Shown piece by piece: positions 1-9,044 of a DNA stretch of 64,000 nucleotides (positions are counted from its first letter, which is position 1; each line of letters starts with the position of its first letter). Source of the DNA: Candidatus Pacearchaeota archaeon. Its GTDB lineage: Archaea > Nanoarchaeota > Nanoarchaeia > Pacearchaeales > GW2011-AR1. The position numbers were made by a program, and so were the translations under genes. The stretch is from contig NZER01000347.1 in assembly GCA_002690445.1 (NCBI GenBank), positions 1 to 64,000 on the forward strand, in the 5' to 3' direction. Below the pieces are notes generated by a model. It was not told the DNA's origin and did not search any database. It saw only the letters and a program-made list of their open reading frames with translations.

Positions 1-619
1 CTTTATCAGTTGATTTGATTTTATTTAATTTTTTGAAGTCATTATTTTTTATTTTTTGAATTAAGTTTTTATCTGTGCCGTTTGGGATGACTACTATCTG
101 GCTGTCTTTTCCGCCATATTTTTTTATGAAACTTATTTCCCACGGGGTTATTGCAATGATTTTAGCTGCTTTTTTTAAACTTGTTTTTGAAAAGAAGTTG
201 TAGCTTATTTTCATTCCAAGTCTGCCAATAAAAGAGCGGTTGGCATCTGTCCACGGGCAGTGAGTAGTGTGGATGTGGGGGATTTTTTTGATTTTAGCTG
301 CCCATGATGCAAGGACAAAATGAGGGTGGGCAAAGAGGTGGGTGTGAATTATGTCTGGTTTTAGTTTAAGAAGTTTAGAAAAAACTGAGGGCCAGACAGT
401 TACAAAGTTTGCGATTTTGAACCAACTTTTGCATCTGTGAATGCTAATGCCATCTTTGATTTCGTATTTTTTTTCAACTGTTTTTTCCTTATCCCAGTCA
501 GAAGTATAAACATGAACTTCGTGCCCTTCTTTTACCTGCCTTTTGGCAAGTTCTTCAACAACTTGTCTGACTCCGCCAATTGCAGGTGCGTAAAACGGGC
601 AGACATGTGCTATTTTCAT
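1..619 (-). CDS. GT4-type glycosyltransferase, C-terminus outside window
   Basis: The first 206 codons of a family 4 glycosyltransferase are visible; the rest lies beyond base 1. It opens with MKIAHVCPFYAPAIGGV, the usual GT-B opening with a glycine-rich acceptor-side loop, followed by an HTHLFAHPHF segment and an HTTHCPW segment typical of the N-terminal Rossmann domain. The last visible part, ending in VVIPNGTDK, is the linker into the donor-binding domain. It probably transfers a sugar from a nucleotide donor onto a lipid-linked glycan at the cytoplasmic membrane face. The ATG at 619 lies about 25 bases after a strong TATA box (641-660), so the transcript is probably leaderless. Donor and acceptor cannot be told. 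Confidence 0.85.
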   Translation of the reverse strand, partial: MKIAHVCPFYAPAIGGVRQVVEELAKRQVKEGHEVHVYTSDWDKEKTVEKKYEIKDGISIHRCKSWFKIANFVTVWPSVFSKLLKLKPDIIHTHLFAHPHFVLASWAAKIKKIPHIHTTHCPWTDANRSFIGRLGMKISYNFFSKTSLKKAAKIIAITPWEISFIKKYGGKDSQIVVIPNGTDKNLIQKIKNNDFKKLNKIKSTDK

Positions 620-640
620 GATATCTTGGGAGAGTTTTGA

Positions 641-660
641 TTTATATAGATTATTGTGAT
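641..660 (-). promoter_or_regulatory. Promoter of the GT4 gene
   Basis: Read on the minus strand this is ATCACAATAATCTATATAAA. The TATA box lies about 25 bases before the start codon at 619. Nearly the same 20 bases occur at 16810-16829. Confidence 0.75.
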
Positions 661-2546
661 TAAAACCACTCTCTAAGCCATAATTCTAAACTAAGAAGCA
701 TCCAAAGTTTTTGACCGAATTTTTTATCTTGACTTTTTTGACCCTGCTCTATCCATTGATTTAAATTATCCTGATTTGCTATCATTTTGATTTTTGAATC
801 TTGGGAAAGAAGAAATTTTTTAGCTTGTCCAAATAAATCGTGTTTAAACCATTTTTGAAGTGGGAGGGGGAAACCTTGTTTTTTTCTCTGAATTATTTTT
901 GGGGGGATATAATCTTCTGAAATTTTTTTTAAAATATATTTAGTAGTGTCATGCTTTTCTGCTATTTCGTCGCAGTTCATTTTTTCTGCTTGTATTTTGT
1001 GTTGTTCTGATTTCCACGGGTTTTTGAGATGAAAAGGTAGATTAAAGACGAAATTGACAAGCCTATAATCAACAAATGGGCAGCGCGCTTCTACAGCACT
1101 TGCCATAGATGAGTTGTCCAATCTTGCAAAAAGGCTGGGAAGGTGGAGCTTTATAAAAATGTAGGAAATTTTTTTTACATATGGATCATTATTAGAAAAC
1201 TTATTAAAATATTCTTCAAAAATAGGTGTAAGATCGCATTGATATTCTGGTTTAAGAAAAAAATCTTTTTCAGGAGAAGGAAAATAGTCATATAAAAATA
1301 AGAAATGCTCTAGTTCATTGTTGAAAAATTTTCCCTTATATTTTTGATAAAGGGATGGATAATTTTTCTTATAAAATTGTGCACCTTTTTTTTGAATTTG
1401 CTTTAATCTTTGATAGTCAAAAGGGGCTCGGAATTTTCTACCGTAGCCTGCAAAAATCTCATCTGCCCCCTCTCCTGAAAGTATCACTGTAACATCTTGT
1501 TTTATTTTTTGGAAAAGAGCGTAAAGTGCAATTTCGTTTGGCACCCCAATTGGCTCATCTCTTTTTCTTGAGTACTCCTGCATGATCTCTAAAAAATTAT
1601 TGAGATCGATTGTCACTTCCTTATGCAAGGTGCTGCAATGCTCAGCAAGAAGCTGGGCAAATTCTGTTTCATCGAAATCTTTTTCAGGAAATTTTACAGT
1701 AAATGTTCTGATGGGTTCTTTATGAATCGTGGCCATTATTGCAGAGACAACACTAGAGTCTAATCCCCCGGAATTTATACTTCCGATAGGCACATCTGAA
1801 ACCTGTCTTAGGGAAATGGCGTCTTTTAGTAATGCGTGTGTATCTTTTTTTGCTTCGGGTTCTTTTATGCGAATATCTGCATTATCAACATCCCAGTATT
1901 CCCATATTTTTTCAATTCTTTTCTCCTTTAGATCATAAACCATGTTATGTGCTGGGAGTAATTTGAAAATGTTTTCAAACATTGTTTCTTCTCCTAAAAC
2001 ATACCGATATGAAAGATAAGATGAAACTGCTTTTTTATTGAGAACTTTTTCTATATTATGGACAAAGAGGGGTTTTATTTCTGAACTGAAAATCATCTTA
2101 TTGTCGTCGGAGTAGTAATAAAGTGGTTTTTTGCCTAGTCTGTCCCTGCTTAGAAAAATTTTATTTTTTTCTTTGTCATAAATTGCAAATGCCCACATTC
2201 CGTTGAAATGATTTACACAATCATATCCCCATTTTTGATATGCATTGATTATTACCTCGGTATCTGAGTCTGAATTAAATTTGTATCTGCAATCTTCAAG
2301 TTCTTTTCTTACTTCTTTAAAATTATAAATCTCGCCATTGAAAACTATCCAAATTTTTTGTTCTGAATCTGGCATTGGTTGTGCTGCTTTTTCTGATAAA
2401 TCAATTATTTTTAATCTTTGATGTCCTAATGTGACCTGGTCATCTGAAAATATACCTGAGCTGTCTGGACCTCGGTGAGAGAGAAGATGATTCATTTTTT
2501 TTACCTTTTCTTGATCTTGAAATGTAAATCCATTTATCCCGCACAT
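660..2546 (-). CDS. asnB: Asparagine synthase (glutamine-hydrolysing)
   Basis: The 628-residue protein starts MCGINGF, so Cys2 becomes the N-terminal nucleophile of the class II glutamine amidotransferase domain (roughly residues 2-190). For that reason I use the ATG at 2546; an in-frame extension to 2672 would bury the cysteine. The amidotransferase motifs HRGPD, FNGEIYN and SRDRLGKKPLYY are present. The synthetase half carries the pyrophosphatase loop SGGLDSS near residue 260 and the SGEGADEIFAGY motif. It makes asparagine from aspartate, ATP and glutamine. Such paralogues are common in surface-glycan clusters, where they may amidate sugar acids or peptides instead of supplying free asparagine. 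It is divergent from the phosphatase gene at 2663. Confidence 0.9.
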   Translation of the reverse strand: MCGINGFTFQDQEKVKKMNHLLSHRGPDSSGIFSDDQVTLGHQRLKIIDLSEKAAQPMPDSEQKIWIVFNGEIYNFKEVRKELEDCRYKFNSDSDTEVIINAYQKWGYDCVNHFNGMWAFAIYDKEKNKIFLSRDRLGKKPLYYYSDDNKMIFSSEIKPLFVHNIEKVLNKKAVSSYLSYRYVLGEETMFENIFKLLPAHNMVYDLKEKRIEKIWEYWDVDNADIRIKEPEAKKDTHALLKDAISLRQVSDVPIGSINSGGLDSSVVSAIMATIHKEPIRTFTVKFPEKDFDETEFAQLLAEHCSTLHKEVTIDLNNFLEIMQEYSRKRDEPIGVPNEIALYALFQKIKQDVTVILSGEGADEIFAGYGRKFRAPFDYQRLKQIQKKGAQFYKKNYPSLYQKYKGKFFNNELEHFLFLYDYFPSPEKDFFLKPEYQCDLTPIFEEYFNKFSNNDPYVKKISYIFIKLHLPSLFARLDNSSMASAVEARCPFVDYRLVNFVFNLPFHLKNPWKSEQHKIQAEKMNCDEIAEKHDTTKYILKKISEDYIPPKIIQRKKQGFPLPLQKWFKHDLFGQAKKFLLSQDSKIKMIANQDNLNQWIEQGQKSQDKKFGQKLWMLLSLELWLREWF

Positions 2547-2662
2547 AAATCCTACCCGAACCCTTATTATAAAAAGGTTTGTAATTTTTCTTATTGTGCA
2601 CGATATTTTTTCAGAAAATGATAAACACAAAAGTTTATCTAGAATAAATCCTAAGATTGAAA

Positions 2663-3463
2663 ATGAATTCAATTGATTTTAAGGATGAAGATTTACAATT
2701 TTTAAAATCAGTTATCCGAAGGGGGGGGCAGATCCTCTTGGAAAATTATGAGAATCCTTCAGGAATAGAGAGAAAAAGTGATGGCTCATTAGTCTCTGAG
2801 GTAGATAAAAAATCAGCTAGATTTATTACAAAATCATTAGTTAAACGTTTTCCTAATTTTGCAATTATCGATGAGGAAATTGGGAATGATACATCTTTGG
2901 AAAAGGAATATTGTTGGGTAATAGATCCACTTGATAATACTCGAGGCTATTTAGCTAAAGAAAATACTTTTAGTATTTTGATTTGTTTGCTTAGGCGCAA
3001 TGTTCCGATTTTCGGGATCTCTTACAGGCCTCTTTTAGATGAACTTGTTTATTCTATAAAAGGAAAGGGAACTTATTTAGAAGATTCTTCTGGTATTAGG
3101 AAACTTCATGCTAGTGACTCACAGAATTTAGATGTACTAATAAGTAAGTCGCGCTCAAGTGAGGAATTAGAAAAATTAATCAAAAAAATTGCACCTAAAA
3201 AAATAAGAAAAATGGGCGGTTCAACAAAGATTATTGAATTAGCAAAAGGAACTGCAAGTGTTTTTGTTTCGCCGAAAGTAAATGTGATGCACACATGGGA
3301 TCTCTGTGCTACCAGCTTGATTTTAGAAGAAGCAGGGGGCATTATAACTGATATTGGGGGGAACCCTCTTGAATTTAAAAGAGATCATCATGTTCACCAC
3401 TTGGGAATATTGGCTGCGTCTAATAAACTCCTCCATCAAACAATCCTTAAGAAAATTATTTAA
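2663..3463 (+). CDS. Inositol monophosphatase-family phosphatase
   Basis: A 266-residue member of the IMPase/CysQ/fructose-bisphosphatase superfamily. The metal-binding signature is clear: Glu71-Glu72 (DEEIGN), then DPLDNT at 88-93, which differs from the usual DPLDGT by Asn for Gly, and a late HTWDLCATS stretch matching the WDxAA motif. It should hydrolyse a sugar or alcohol monophosphate with magnesium. The ATG at 2663 is preferred over the TTG two codons earlier. A kinase and a CDP-alcohol phosphotransferase follow, with a cytidylyltransferase further on, so a role in making or recycling a phosphorylated polyol such as inositol or glycerol phosphate is plausible. The substrate cannot be read from the sequence. 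Confidence 0.85.
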   Translation: MNSIDFKDEDLQFLKSVIRRGGQILLENYENPSGIERKSDGSLVSEVDKKSARFITKSLVKRFPNFAIIDEEIGNDTSLEKEYCWVIDPLDNTRGYLAKENTFSILICLLRRNVPIFGISYRPLLDELVYSIKGKGTYLEDSSGIRKLHASDSQNLDVLISKSRSSEELEKLIKKIAPKKIRKMGGSTKIIELAKGTASVFVSPKVNVMHTWDLCATSLILEEAGGIITDIGGNPLEFKRDHHVHHLGILAASNKLLHQTILKKII

Positions 3464-3485
3464 ATGATCATAATTATTTTTTGCA

Positions 3486-4088
3486 ATGGGAAAAAAACCA
3501 ATAATTGTCTTTTGCGGGCTCATGGGTTCTGGCAAAACAACTCTTTCTAAATATTTTTTAGATAAATTTGATGATTATCAGAGATTTAATACGGATGATG
3601 TCAGGAGAATTCTTGGTAAGACTGTTTTTGATAGAAAAGACACTCCGATGGTTAATCAATACATGTACTCTCGAGCTAGAGAACTTATTAGTGCGGGTAA
3701 GGGTGTAGTGTTTGATTCTGCATATAAATTACAGGATGCAAGACAGAAGATTTACAAGATAGCTAGGGAGATGAATACTGCAGTTCTTGTTATTGAATGC
3801 ACTTGCAGTTCAGAAACAGCTATTAAAAGGATTACTTCAAGGCCTATTAAAGATAAGCTTCATCAACCAACAAGAGATGTAAAAGTTTATTATGAATATG
3901 CTAAAATTTGGGAGAGTCCTTCTCTTGATTTAAAAGATGCAGAAAATGCGCATGTATCTTTAGCAAAAATAAATACAGATGAAAATAAACTTGAAATAAT
4001 TAAGATTTCAGATAAAGATGATGATGTTATAAAAGCGGTCATGGATTTAATTAAAAAAGAGTTGAATAATTTTAATCCACTTATTTAA
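3486..4088 (+). CDS. P-loop kinase, AAA_33/zeta-like
   Basis: A 200-residue single-domain kinase. The Walker A loop is GLMGSGKTT at residues 11-19, and a DDVRR segment follows where AAA_33-type kinases bind the phosphoryl acceptor. The lid region contains RITSRP. It lies 22 bases downstream of the IMPase-family phosphatase on the same strand, so the two are probably co-transcribed and may act on the same polyol or sugar. The end overlaps the 3' end of the convergent CDP-alcohol phosphotransferase by 8 bases. Related proteins phosphorylate small alcohols, sugars, shikimate-like compounds or adenylyl sulfate, and no specific substrate can be assigned. Confidence 0.75.
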   Translation: MGKKPIIVFCGLMGSGKTTLSKYFLDKFDDYQRFNTDDVRRILGKTVFDRKDTPMVNQYMYSRARELISAGKGVVFDSAYKLQDARQKIYKIAREMNTAVLVIECTCSSETAIKRITSRPIKDKLHQPTRDVKVYYEYAKIWESPSLDLKDAENAHVSLAKINTDENKLEIIKISDKDDDVIKAVMDLIKKELNNFNPLI

Positions 4089-4791
4089 TATTTTGTTTTG
4101 TATTTGCTTTTTCTAATGCCTTTTGTTTTTTAAAAAAACAAACATAATCAAAACCAATTTCTCCAAGTAGTAATGTGTACTCAATTATAGCTACTGCATA
4201 AATTATTAATGCTGGCTGATTAATTATTAAAAAGATTGGTGCTAACCAGAAAACATTTGCGATGTCATATTTAGTCACGATAGATACTAGCCCGGAGATT
4301 TTTCTAGACTCTTTTGTTTCAGTGGCTTTTGAGCCATATTTTTTGTCAAAGATCCTCCTTGTAAACTCTCTACTCATGTAGCCAGTTACACATAGAAAAC
4401 CAATGACAATATGATTTGTTAAAAATCCTACTGCTATAAAAAAGGCGGGATGGAAAAAAATCCAATCTGAAACTGCGTCTGAAAAGCCTCCGTAAGTAGA
4501 TTTAATCCCGGAACCGCGGGTGATTTTTCCGTCTATTGTATCTCCGATATTCCTTAATGTTATTAAGATTGCGGCAATCACTAATGCAGGGTAGGTCCCT
4601 ACAAAAACGATAATTGCCACAGCAGACATTCCTAAAATGAAATTCAAAAGAGTAACTAAATCTGCAGAAAGACCTATATTATAAACAAATTTTGCGATGT
4701 GCGCAGTATATGGGTCGAGCAATTTTGACAGATAAACGCTGTTATTGGGGGAAATTGATTTTTTCAGATCAAACTTTGGTTTTGTTTTCAT
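4081..4791 (-). CDS. CDP-alcohol phosphatidyltransferase family membrane enzyme
   Basis: A 236-residue integral membrane enzyme that transfers a phospho-alcohol from a CDP-activated donor. The family signature is complete: D84, D87-G88, R92, G101, D105 and D109, with only the usual Ala before Arg replaced by Thr. Hydrophobic segments flank this loop at about residues 45-80 and 112-145, and two more lie near the C-terminus. In archaea such enzymes make phospholipid head groups (inositol phosphate, serine, glycerol phosphate) on CDP-archaeol, or use a CDP-polyol. The divergent cytidylyltransferase at 4878 could supply the CDP-alcohol, which favours the second option. Confidence in the family is high; the substrate is unknown. 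Confidence 0.88.
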   Translation of the reverse strand: MKTKPKFDLKKSISPNNSVYLSKLLDPYTAHIAKFVYNIGLSADLVTLLNFILGMSAVAIIVFVGTYPALVIAAILITLRNIGDTIDGKITRGSGIKSTYGGFSDAVSDWIFFHPAFFIAVGFLTNHIVIGFLCVTGYMSREFTRRIFDKKYGSKATETKESRKISGLVSIVTKYDIANVFWLAPIFLIINQPALIIYAVAIIEYTLLLGEIGFDYVCFFKKQKALEKANTKQNIK

Positions 4792-4840
4792 GGTAAGTAT
4801 TGTTAAATTTTCTTTAATAAGGTTTCTATATTCTTTACTA

Positions 4841-4856
4841 TAATAATACTTAAAAA
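4841..4856 (+). promoter_or_regulatory. Promoter of the cytidylyltransferase gene
   Basis: TAATAATACTTAAAAA, with the AT core 22-27 bases before the ATG at 4878, matches the extended promoter pattern seen before many genes in the window. Confidence 0.6.
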
Positions 4857-4877
4857 GCTTTTCTTCAGAGTTTATTT

Positions 4878-5504
4878 ATGGGTGAGAGAAAACCGATTGT
4901 GGGTTATACTGCTGGTGTGTATGACTTGTTTCATATTGGCCATGCTAATCTTTTGAGAAATGCAAAATCAATGTGCGACCATCTTATTGTGGCTGTTAGT
5001 ACAGATGAACTTGTGAGATATAAATATAAAACTTCGGTGATTCCTTATGACCAGCGAGTTGAAGTTGTTAAATCTTGCAAATATGTTGATACTGTGATTC
5101 CGCAGGAAAATATGGATAAGTTTGAAGCATGGAAAAAATTAAAATTTGATGTTATGTTTGTTGGTGATGACTGGTATGGGACAGAAAAATGGCAAAAAAT
5201 TGAAGATCAATTTAAAGCGGTGGGGGTGAAAGTTATTTATTTCCCATATACTAAGGATATTTCTTCAACAAGGATAAATGAGATTCTGGATGAGAAAAGA
5301 GCTGAAATTTTAGAGAAAGAAAAAGAATTAGAAGAGCTAAAGAAAAGGGGGGATGAAACATTGAAGAAGAAGATGGATGAAACATTGAAGAAGAAAATTT
5401 ATGGGGATAATAATTTACCAGAGAAAGAAAAGGGAAAATTGGGTGGTGAGGAAAAAGATGTAAAAGATTCCCATACTAACTCTTTTTATCAGCCGCCTTA
5501 TTGA
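4878..5504 (+). CDS. TagD-like cytidylyltransferase with charged repeat tail
   Basis: The first 135 residues are a complete nucleotidyltransferase of the glycerol-3-phosphate cytidylyltransferase type: GVYDLFHIGH (HIGH at 19-22), the VSTDE segment, VGDDWYG near 95-101 and the ISSTR signature at 128-132. It should form a CDP-alcohol from CTP and a phospho-alcohol. Residues 140-208 are an unusual lysine/glutamate-rich tail predicted to be helical, including a tandem repeat DETLKKKM/DETLKKKI encoded by a 24-base direct repeat at about 5351-5398. The tail is not part of the catalytic family. The close relative RibL (archaeal FAD synthetase) is an alternative, but the GDDWYG motif and context favour glycerol phosphate or a similar polyol. 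Confidence 0.85.
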   Translation: MGERKPIVGYTAGVYDLFHIGHANLLRNAKSMCDHLIVAVSTDELVRYKYKTSVIPYDQRVEVVKSCKYVDTVIPQENMDKFEAWKKLKFDVMFVGDDWYGTEKWQKIEDQFKAVGVKVIYFPYTKDISSTRINEILDEKRAEILEKEKELEELKKRGDETLKKKMDETLKKKIYGDNNLPEKEKGKLGGEEKDVKDSHTNSFYQPPY

Positions 5505-5520
5505 GTTATATAGTCTATCA

Positions 5521-5536
5521 GAATAATATTTAAAAA
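5521..5536 (+). promoter_or_regulatory. Promoter of the Nudix-like gene at 5558
   Basis: GAATAATATTTAAAAA, with the TATA core about 26 bases before the ATG at 5558. This spacing is why I prefer that start over the in-frame 5537. Confidence 0.6.
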
Positions 5537-5557
5537 GTGGAATTATTGCTTAGGGTT

Positions 5558-6451
5558 ATGGCAAAAGCAGAAAAGCTTGCTAGGACAGTAAGAGTGTTTG
5601 AGGAACCACCAAAATGGGGAGTAAGAGATGAATTAGCAGATTTTGAAGGAAGACCCAGTAGGGATCTTTATTTTTCTGGAGCTGATGGGAATCCGGATTA
5701 TGATGCTCTTTTTCAGCATTATGATATAAAACCTAGTTTTAGAGAAAAAGTTGCTAATCTTTCTAATCCGGGAGTATTAGAATCTAATGTAGATGAGCCA
5801 TTAGAGATAAATTGGGTGACTTCTGCTGATATTTTAGCTGCGCGAGCAGGAAAGATTCCTTCAGATTCATTTTTTCAGCTAGCTGCAATTGGGGTAACAA
5901 TTACATCTGATAATCAGGTTTTAGTTGGTTTTAGGGGCAGGGATGCCACTCCGGAAAAGGTTGACAGATTTGCATCTGGATTATATGGTTGTCCTCCGGG
6001 TGGTAGTGTGACATTTAAACCAGGTTATGAGACAGATCCGATTACAGATACTATTTTAGGAGAATTTGAAGAAGAGGTTGGAAATTTTAGGATTCTTGAT
6101 CAAAGACCTATTGGTGTTTTTGAAGCATTTAAACCAGGGCCTACTGGTCTTAAGTTTGTTAACTACTTAACTACCCAAGCATCGCTTGCTTCTATTCAGA
6201 GAGAAAATATAAAGGCAAATCGGATTTATAATTCATTGCGAGCTGAAGGTGCATCAAAAGAAGTAGCTAAGGCAAATCTGGGAAATCGGGGGCTTCCGCG
6301 AGATGCATGGGAGCACTTTCCTATTATAGGTTTTCCAAATGATCCTGATGCATTAGAGCACACGGTTGAAGCTCAGCCACAAGCTTTTTCTGGGATTGGG
6401 GCTGGAGCACTTTTGTTATATGCTGAGCATTTGAGAAATAGGCAGGGCTAG
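5558..6451 (+). CDS. Divergent Nudix-like hydrolase
   Basis: A 297-residue protein with a Nudix-like core in the middle. AIGVTITSDNQVLVGFRGR is a typical first strand pair, and GCPPGGSV followed by LGEFEEEVGN resembles the Nudix box end (REUXEEXGU) with the Arg replaced by Gly; spacing between the two halves is also longer than usual. The EFEEE acidic cluster could still bind magnesium. About 115 residues precede the core without recognisable motifs, and a 70-residue tail follows. A second protein of similar size and layout is at 18883. Both sit in the glycan island, so they may act on nucleotide sugars or CDP-alcohols, but this is inference. Confidence 0.65.
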   Translation: MAKAEKLARTVRVFEEPPKWGVRDELADFEGRPSRDLYFSGADGNPDYDALFQHYDIKPSFREKVANLSNPGVLESNVDEPLEINWVTSADILAARAGKIPSDSFFQLAAIGVTITSDNQVLVGFRGRDATPEKVDRFASGLYGCPPGGSVTFKPGYETDPITDTILGEFEEEVGNFRILDQRPIGVFEAFKPGPTGLKFVNYLTTQASLASIQRENIKANRIYNSLRAEGASKEVAKANLGNRGLPRDAWEHFPIIGFPNDPDALEHTVEAQPQAFSGIGAGALLLYAEHLRNRQG

Positions 6452-6454
6452 AGT

Positions 6455-7531
6455 TTAATTTAATAAAACATCTCTCCACACATGTTTTAAGTTTTTGAAA
6501 GATGTTTCTTTAACTATGCCTTGCCGAGATATTCTGCCTAATTCTTGTTTTTCTTTTTGTGATAAAGAGAAAAACCAGTTAATCTTTTTTTGAAAATCTT
6601 CTGGATTTAATTCTGCTTTGATTACATTGTCAATTGCTCTTAAAGAGGGAATGTTTGAAACAAGGGCTGGTGTTTTGCACAGCATTGATTCTCGGGAAAC
6701 TAAACCGTAACCTTCTGTTCTGCTTGGGAGAAGGCATAAATCAGATGCATTGTAATAATCTGATAGGTCTTGGGGTGAGGCTGAATCTAGTAGGAGGGTG
6801 TTTGGTGGTGGGGAAGAGAGAAATTTTTGGTCTAGAACTTTGCTAATAATGATAAACAATTTATCTGGATTTTTTTTGATAATAGAATAAAGAAAATCCG
6901 AACCCTTGAGATATTCAACTCGCCCGACAAAAATTAAAATGTCTTTTTTTTCAGGTAGTTTTAATTTTTTTCTTGCTGCGTCTTTATTTTTTTTACGAAA
7001 TAATTTTTCATCCATAATTAATGATATTGGTTTGACCTTATGTTTTAAAAAAGGAAAAGTTTGTCTGATTCTTTTACCTACATCTTTTACACACATAATT
7101 TTTTTTGAAAAAGCAAATGGTATTACTAAGGATATTGTTTTTATTAGGGGTATGATTTTTTGATAAAATTTTTTATATGCAAATGGAGCATCTATAGGGT
7201 TGCTATAAATGTTAATAAAATAATCTGTTTGTGTGAATGCTGTGGCTATCAGAGAGCCAAAACTTTCGTGAGGAGTTCCTAAGTTGAATAAGAGATTTAT
7301 TTTATTTTTTTTGCAAAAATCCCGGAGTTGGAGAATAAAATCTTTTTTACTATTGCTCTTTACTTCTATGATTTTTGTTCTTTTTAATTTTTGTTTGTTA
7401 TATTTATTATATTTTTTAAAAGTAAAAAGAAATATTTCCACATTTTTAGGAAGTATTTTTTCAAATTGCTCCATTCTTATTTGTTTGAGTTCGACAAAAC
7501 AGGTGCTGAAAAAGCAGATTTTTTTGTTCAT
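6455..7531 (-). CDS. GT4-type glycosyltransferase
   Basis: A 358-residue GT-B glycosyltransferase. The C-terminal donor domain is clear: ILIFVGRVEYLKGSD is the usual opening, and PSRTEGYGLVSRESMLCKTPAL is the E-x7-E nucleotide-sugar site of family 4. The N-terminal half is rich in lysine and less conserved, with LLFNLGTPHESFGS where the acceptor is expected. It should add one sugar to a lipid-linked glycan on the cytoplasmic side of the membrane. Its 3' end lies 3 bases from the stop of the convergent Nudix-like gene. No transmembrane anchor is obvious. Confidence 0.85.
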   Translation of the reverse strand: MNKKICFFSTCFVELKQIRMEQFEKILPKNVEIFLFTFKKYNKYNKQKLKRTKIIEVKSNSKKDFILQLRDFCKKNKINLLFNLGTPHESFGSLIATAFTQTDYFINIYSNPIDAPFAYKKFYQKIIPLIKTISLVIPFAFSKKIMCVKDVGKRIRQTFPFLKHKVKPISLIMDEKLFRKKNKDAARKKLKLPEKKDILIFVGRVEYLKGSDFLYSIIKKNPDKLFIIISKVLDQKFLSSPPPNTLLLDSASPQDLSDYYNASDLCLLPSRTEGYGLVSRESMLCKTPALVSNIPSLRAIDNVIKAELNPEDFQKKINWFFSLSQKEKQELGRISRQGIVKETSFKNLKHVWRDVLLN

Positions 7532-7570
7532 ATTGGTTGTCTATAATGAGGGTTTATATATATTTTGGGA

Positions 7571-7586
7571 CAATAATGCTTAAAAG
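7571..7586 (+). promoter_or_regulatory. Promoter of the CapD-like gene
   Basis: CAATAATGCTTAAAAG, with the AT core about 25 bases before the ATG at 7608. Confidence 0.5.
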
Positions 7587-7607
7587 CGAGTTATGGTTTG
7601 ATGGAAA

Positions 7608-9044
7608 ATGAGACTAAAATGTAAAAAATTGCTTATTGTAGGGGCTGGAGAAGCTGGAGGACTCCTCTTAAGAGAGATCCAGAAGAATCCATTATTTAAA
7701 TATGAAATTATAGGCTTTATAGACGATAATAAAAAGTTAAATAAGAAAATTTCTGGCATTCCTGTTTTAGGAAAGATATGTGACATTCTCAAAATAGTTT
7801 CAGAAAAATCTATTGAGGAAATTATCATAGCTATTCCTTCATTGAGCAAACTAAAATTAAAGGAAGTTATCAATTTATGCGAAGGGTGTGGTGTTGAAAT
7901 CAAGATTCTTCCTGGCACTTATGAAGTGATGAAAACTTGGAAAACTGGATTGCCTTGGATTAAACCTTTAAGAAAAATTAATATGGAAGACTTGCTTCAA
8001 AGAAAACCAGTTTTAATTGATTTTAAGGAAATAAAAAAATATATTTCGGAAAAAACAATCTTAATTACTGGGGCAGGGGGTTCTATTGGTTCTGAATTGT
8101 GCAGGCAGATTTCAGAGCTGTCGCCAAAAGTTTTGATTGTTCTTGATAACTGTGAGTATAATTTATATAAAATAGATCAGGAATTAAGAGATATTTATGG
8201 TGATGAAATTTGTTTAAAGTCTGTTATAGGGGATGTGAGAAGCAAGGAAAGATTAGAAGGGTTATTTAGGGAAAATAAAATCGATATTGTTTTTCATGCT
8301 GCAGCTTACAAACATGTTCCGTTAATGGAAGCGAATGAAAGTGAGGCTATTAAAAATAATATTTTTGGAACTTATAATCTTGCTTCAATTGCAGAAAAAA
8401 ATAATGTAGAAAATTTTGTTTTGATTTCTACTGACAAGGCTGTTAATCCTTCGAGTGTTATGGGAGCTTCAAAACGAATTGCTGAAATGGTTTGCCAGTT
8501 ATTTGACAAGAAAACTAGGTTTATCACTGTGCGATTTGGTAATGTGCTGGGTAGTACTGGAAGTGTTATTCCGTTATTTGAAAAACAAATAGAACGGGGG
8601 GGGCCTATTACAATTACTCATCCTGAGATAACAAGATATTTTATGACAATCCCGGAAGCAGCGCAATTGGTTATTCAGGCTGGGGCGATTGGAGAAAATA
8701 AGGATATTATGGTTTTGGATATGGGTGAACCCTATAAAATCTTAGACATTGCAAAAGAGTTGATTAAGCTTTATGGTCTTGTTCCAGAAAAAGATATTAA
8801 AATTAAGTATATTGGGCTAAGACCGGGGGAAAAACTTTACGAAGAACTGTTGACTGAACAAGAGGGGTTGAAGAAAACAAAAAATGAGAGGATATTTATA
8901 ACCCAATCACTTAGTGTAAACAAAAAGAACTTAATGAATAAATTAAAAGAAATTAATAGAGCACTATCATTTGGAGCGCGGGATATTTTAAGAAATAAAT
9001 TGGCAGAAATTGTACCCTCTTATAAAAATGCAAATAGCAAATAA
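7608..9044 (+). CDS. CapD/FlaA1-type nucleotide-sugar 4,6-dehydratase, soluble form
   Basis: A 478-residue protein with two Rossmann parts. The first (VGAGEAGG, residues 11-18) is the CoA-binding-like domain found in CapD/WbpM proteins. The second is the catalytic SDR domain with TGAGGSIG at 154-161, AAYKHVPLMEANE, and ISTDKAVNPSSVMGASK containing the catalytic Lys. The four N-terminal membrane helices of full-length WbpM/CapD are absent. It probably converts UDP-GlcNAc to a UDP-4-keto-6-deoxy sugar, the first step towards amino-deoxy sugars, in line with the DegT aminotransferase at 23909. The next SDR gene overlaps its 3' end by 17 bases, implying an operon. Confidence 0.88.
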   Translation: MRLKCKKLLIVGAGEAGGLLLREIQKNPLFKYEIIGFIDDNKKLNKKISGIPVLGKICDILKIVSEKSIEEIIIAIPSLSKLKLKEVINLCEGCGVEIKILPGTYEVMKTWKTGLPWIKPLRKINMEDLLQRKPVLIDFKEIKKYISEKTILITGAGGSIGSELCRQISELSPKVLIVLDNCEYNLYKIDQELRDIYGDEICLKSVIGDVRSKERLEGLFRENKIDIVFHAAAYKHVPLMEANESEAIKNNIFGTYNLASIAEKNNVENFVLISTDKAVNPSSVMGASKRIAEMVCQLFDKKTRFITVRFGNVLGSTGSVIPLFEKQIERGGPITITHPEITRYFMTIPEAAQLVIQAGAIGENKDIMVLDMGEPYKILDIAKELIKLYGLVPEKDIKIKYIGLRPGEKLYEELLTEQEGLKKTKNERIFITQSLSVNKKNLMNKLKEINRALSFGARDILRNKLAEIVPSYKNANSK

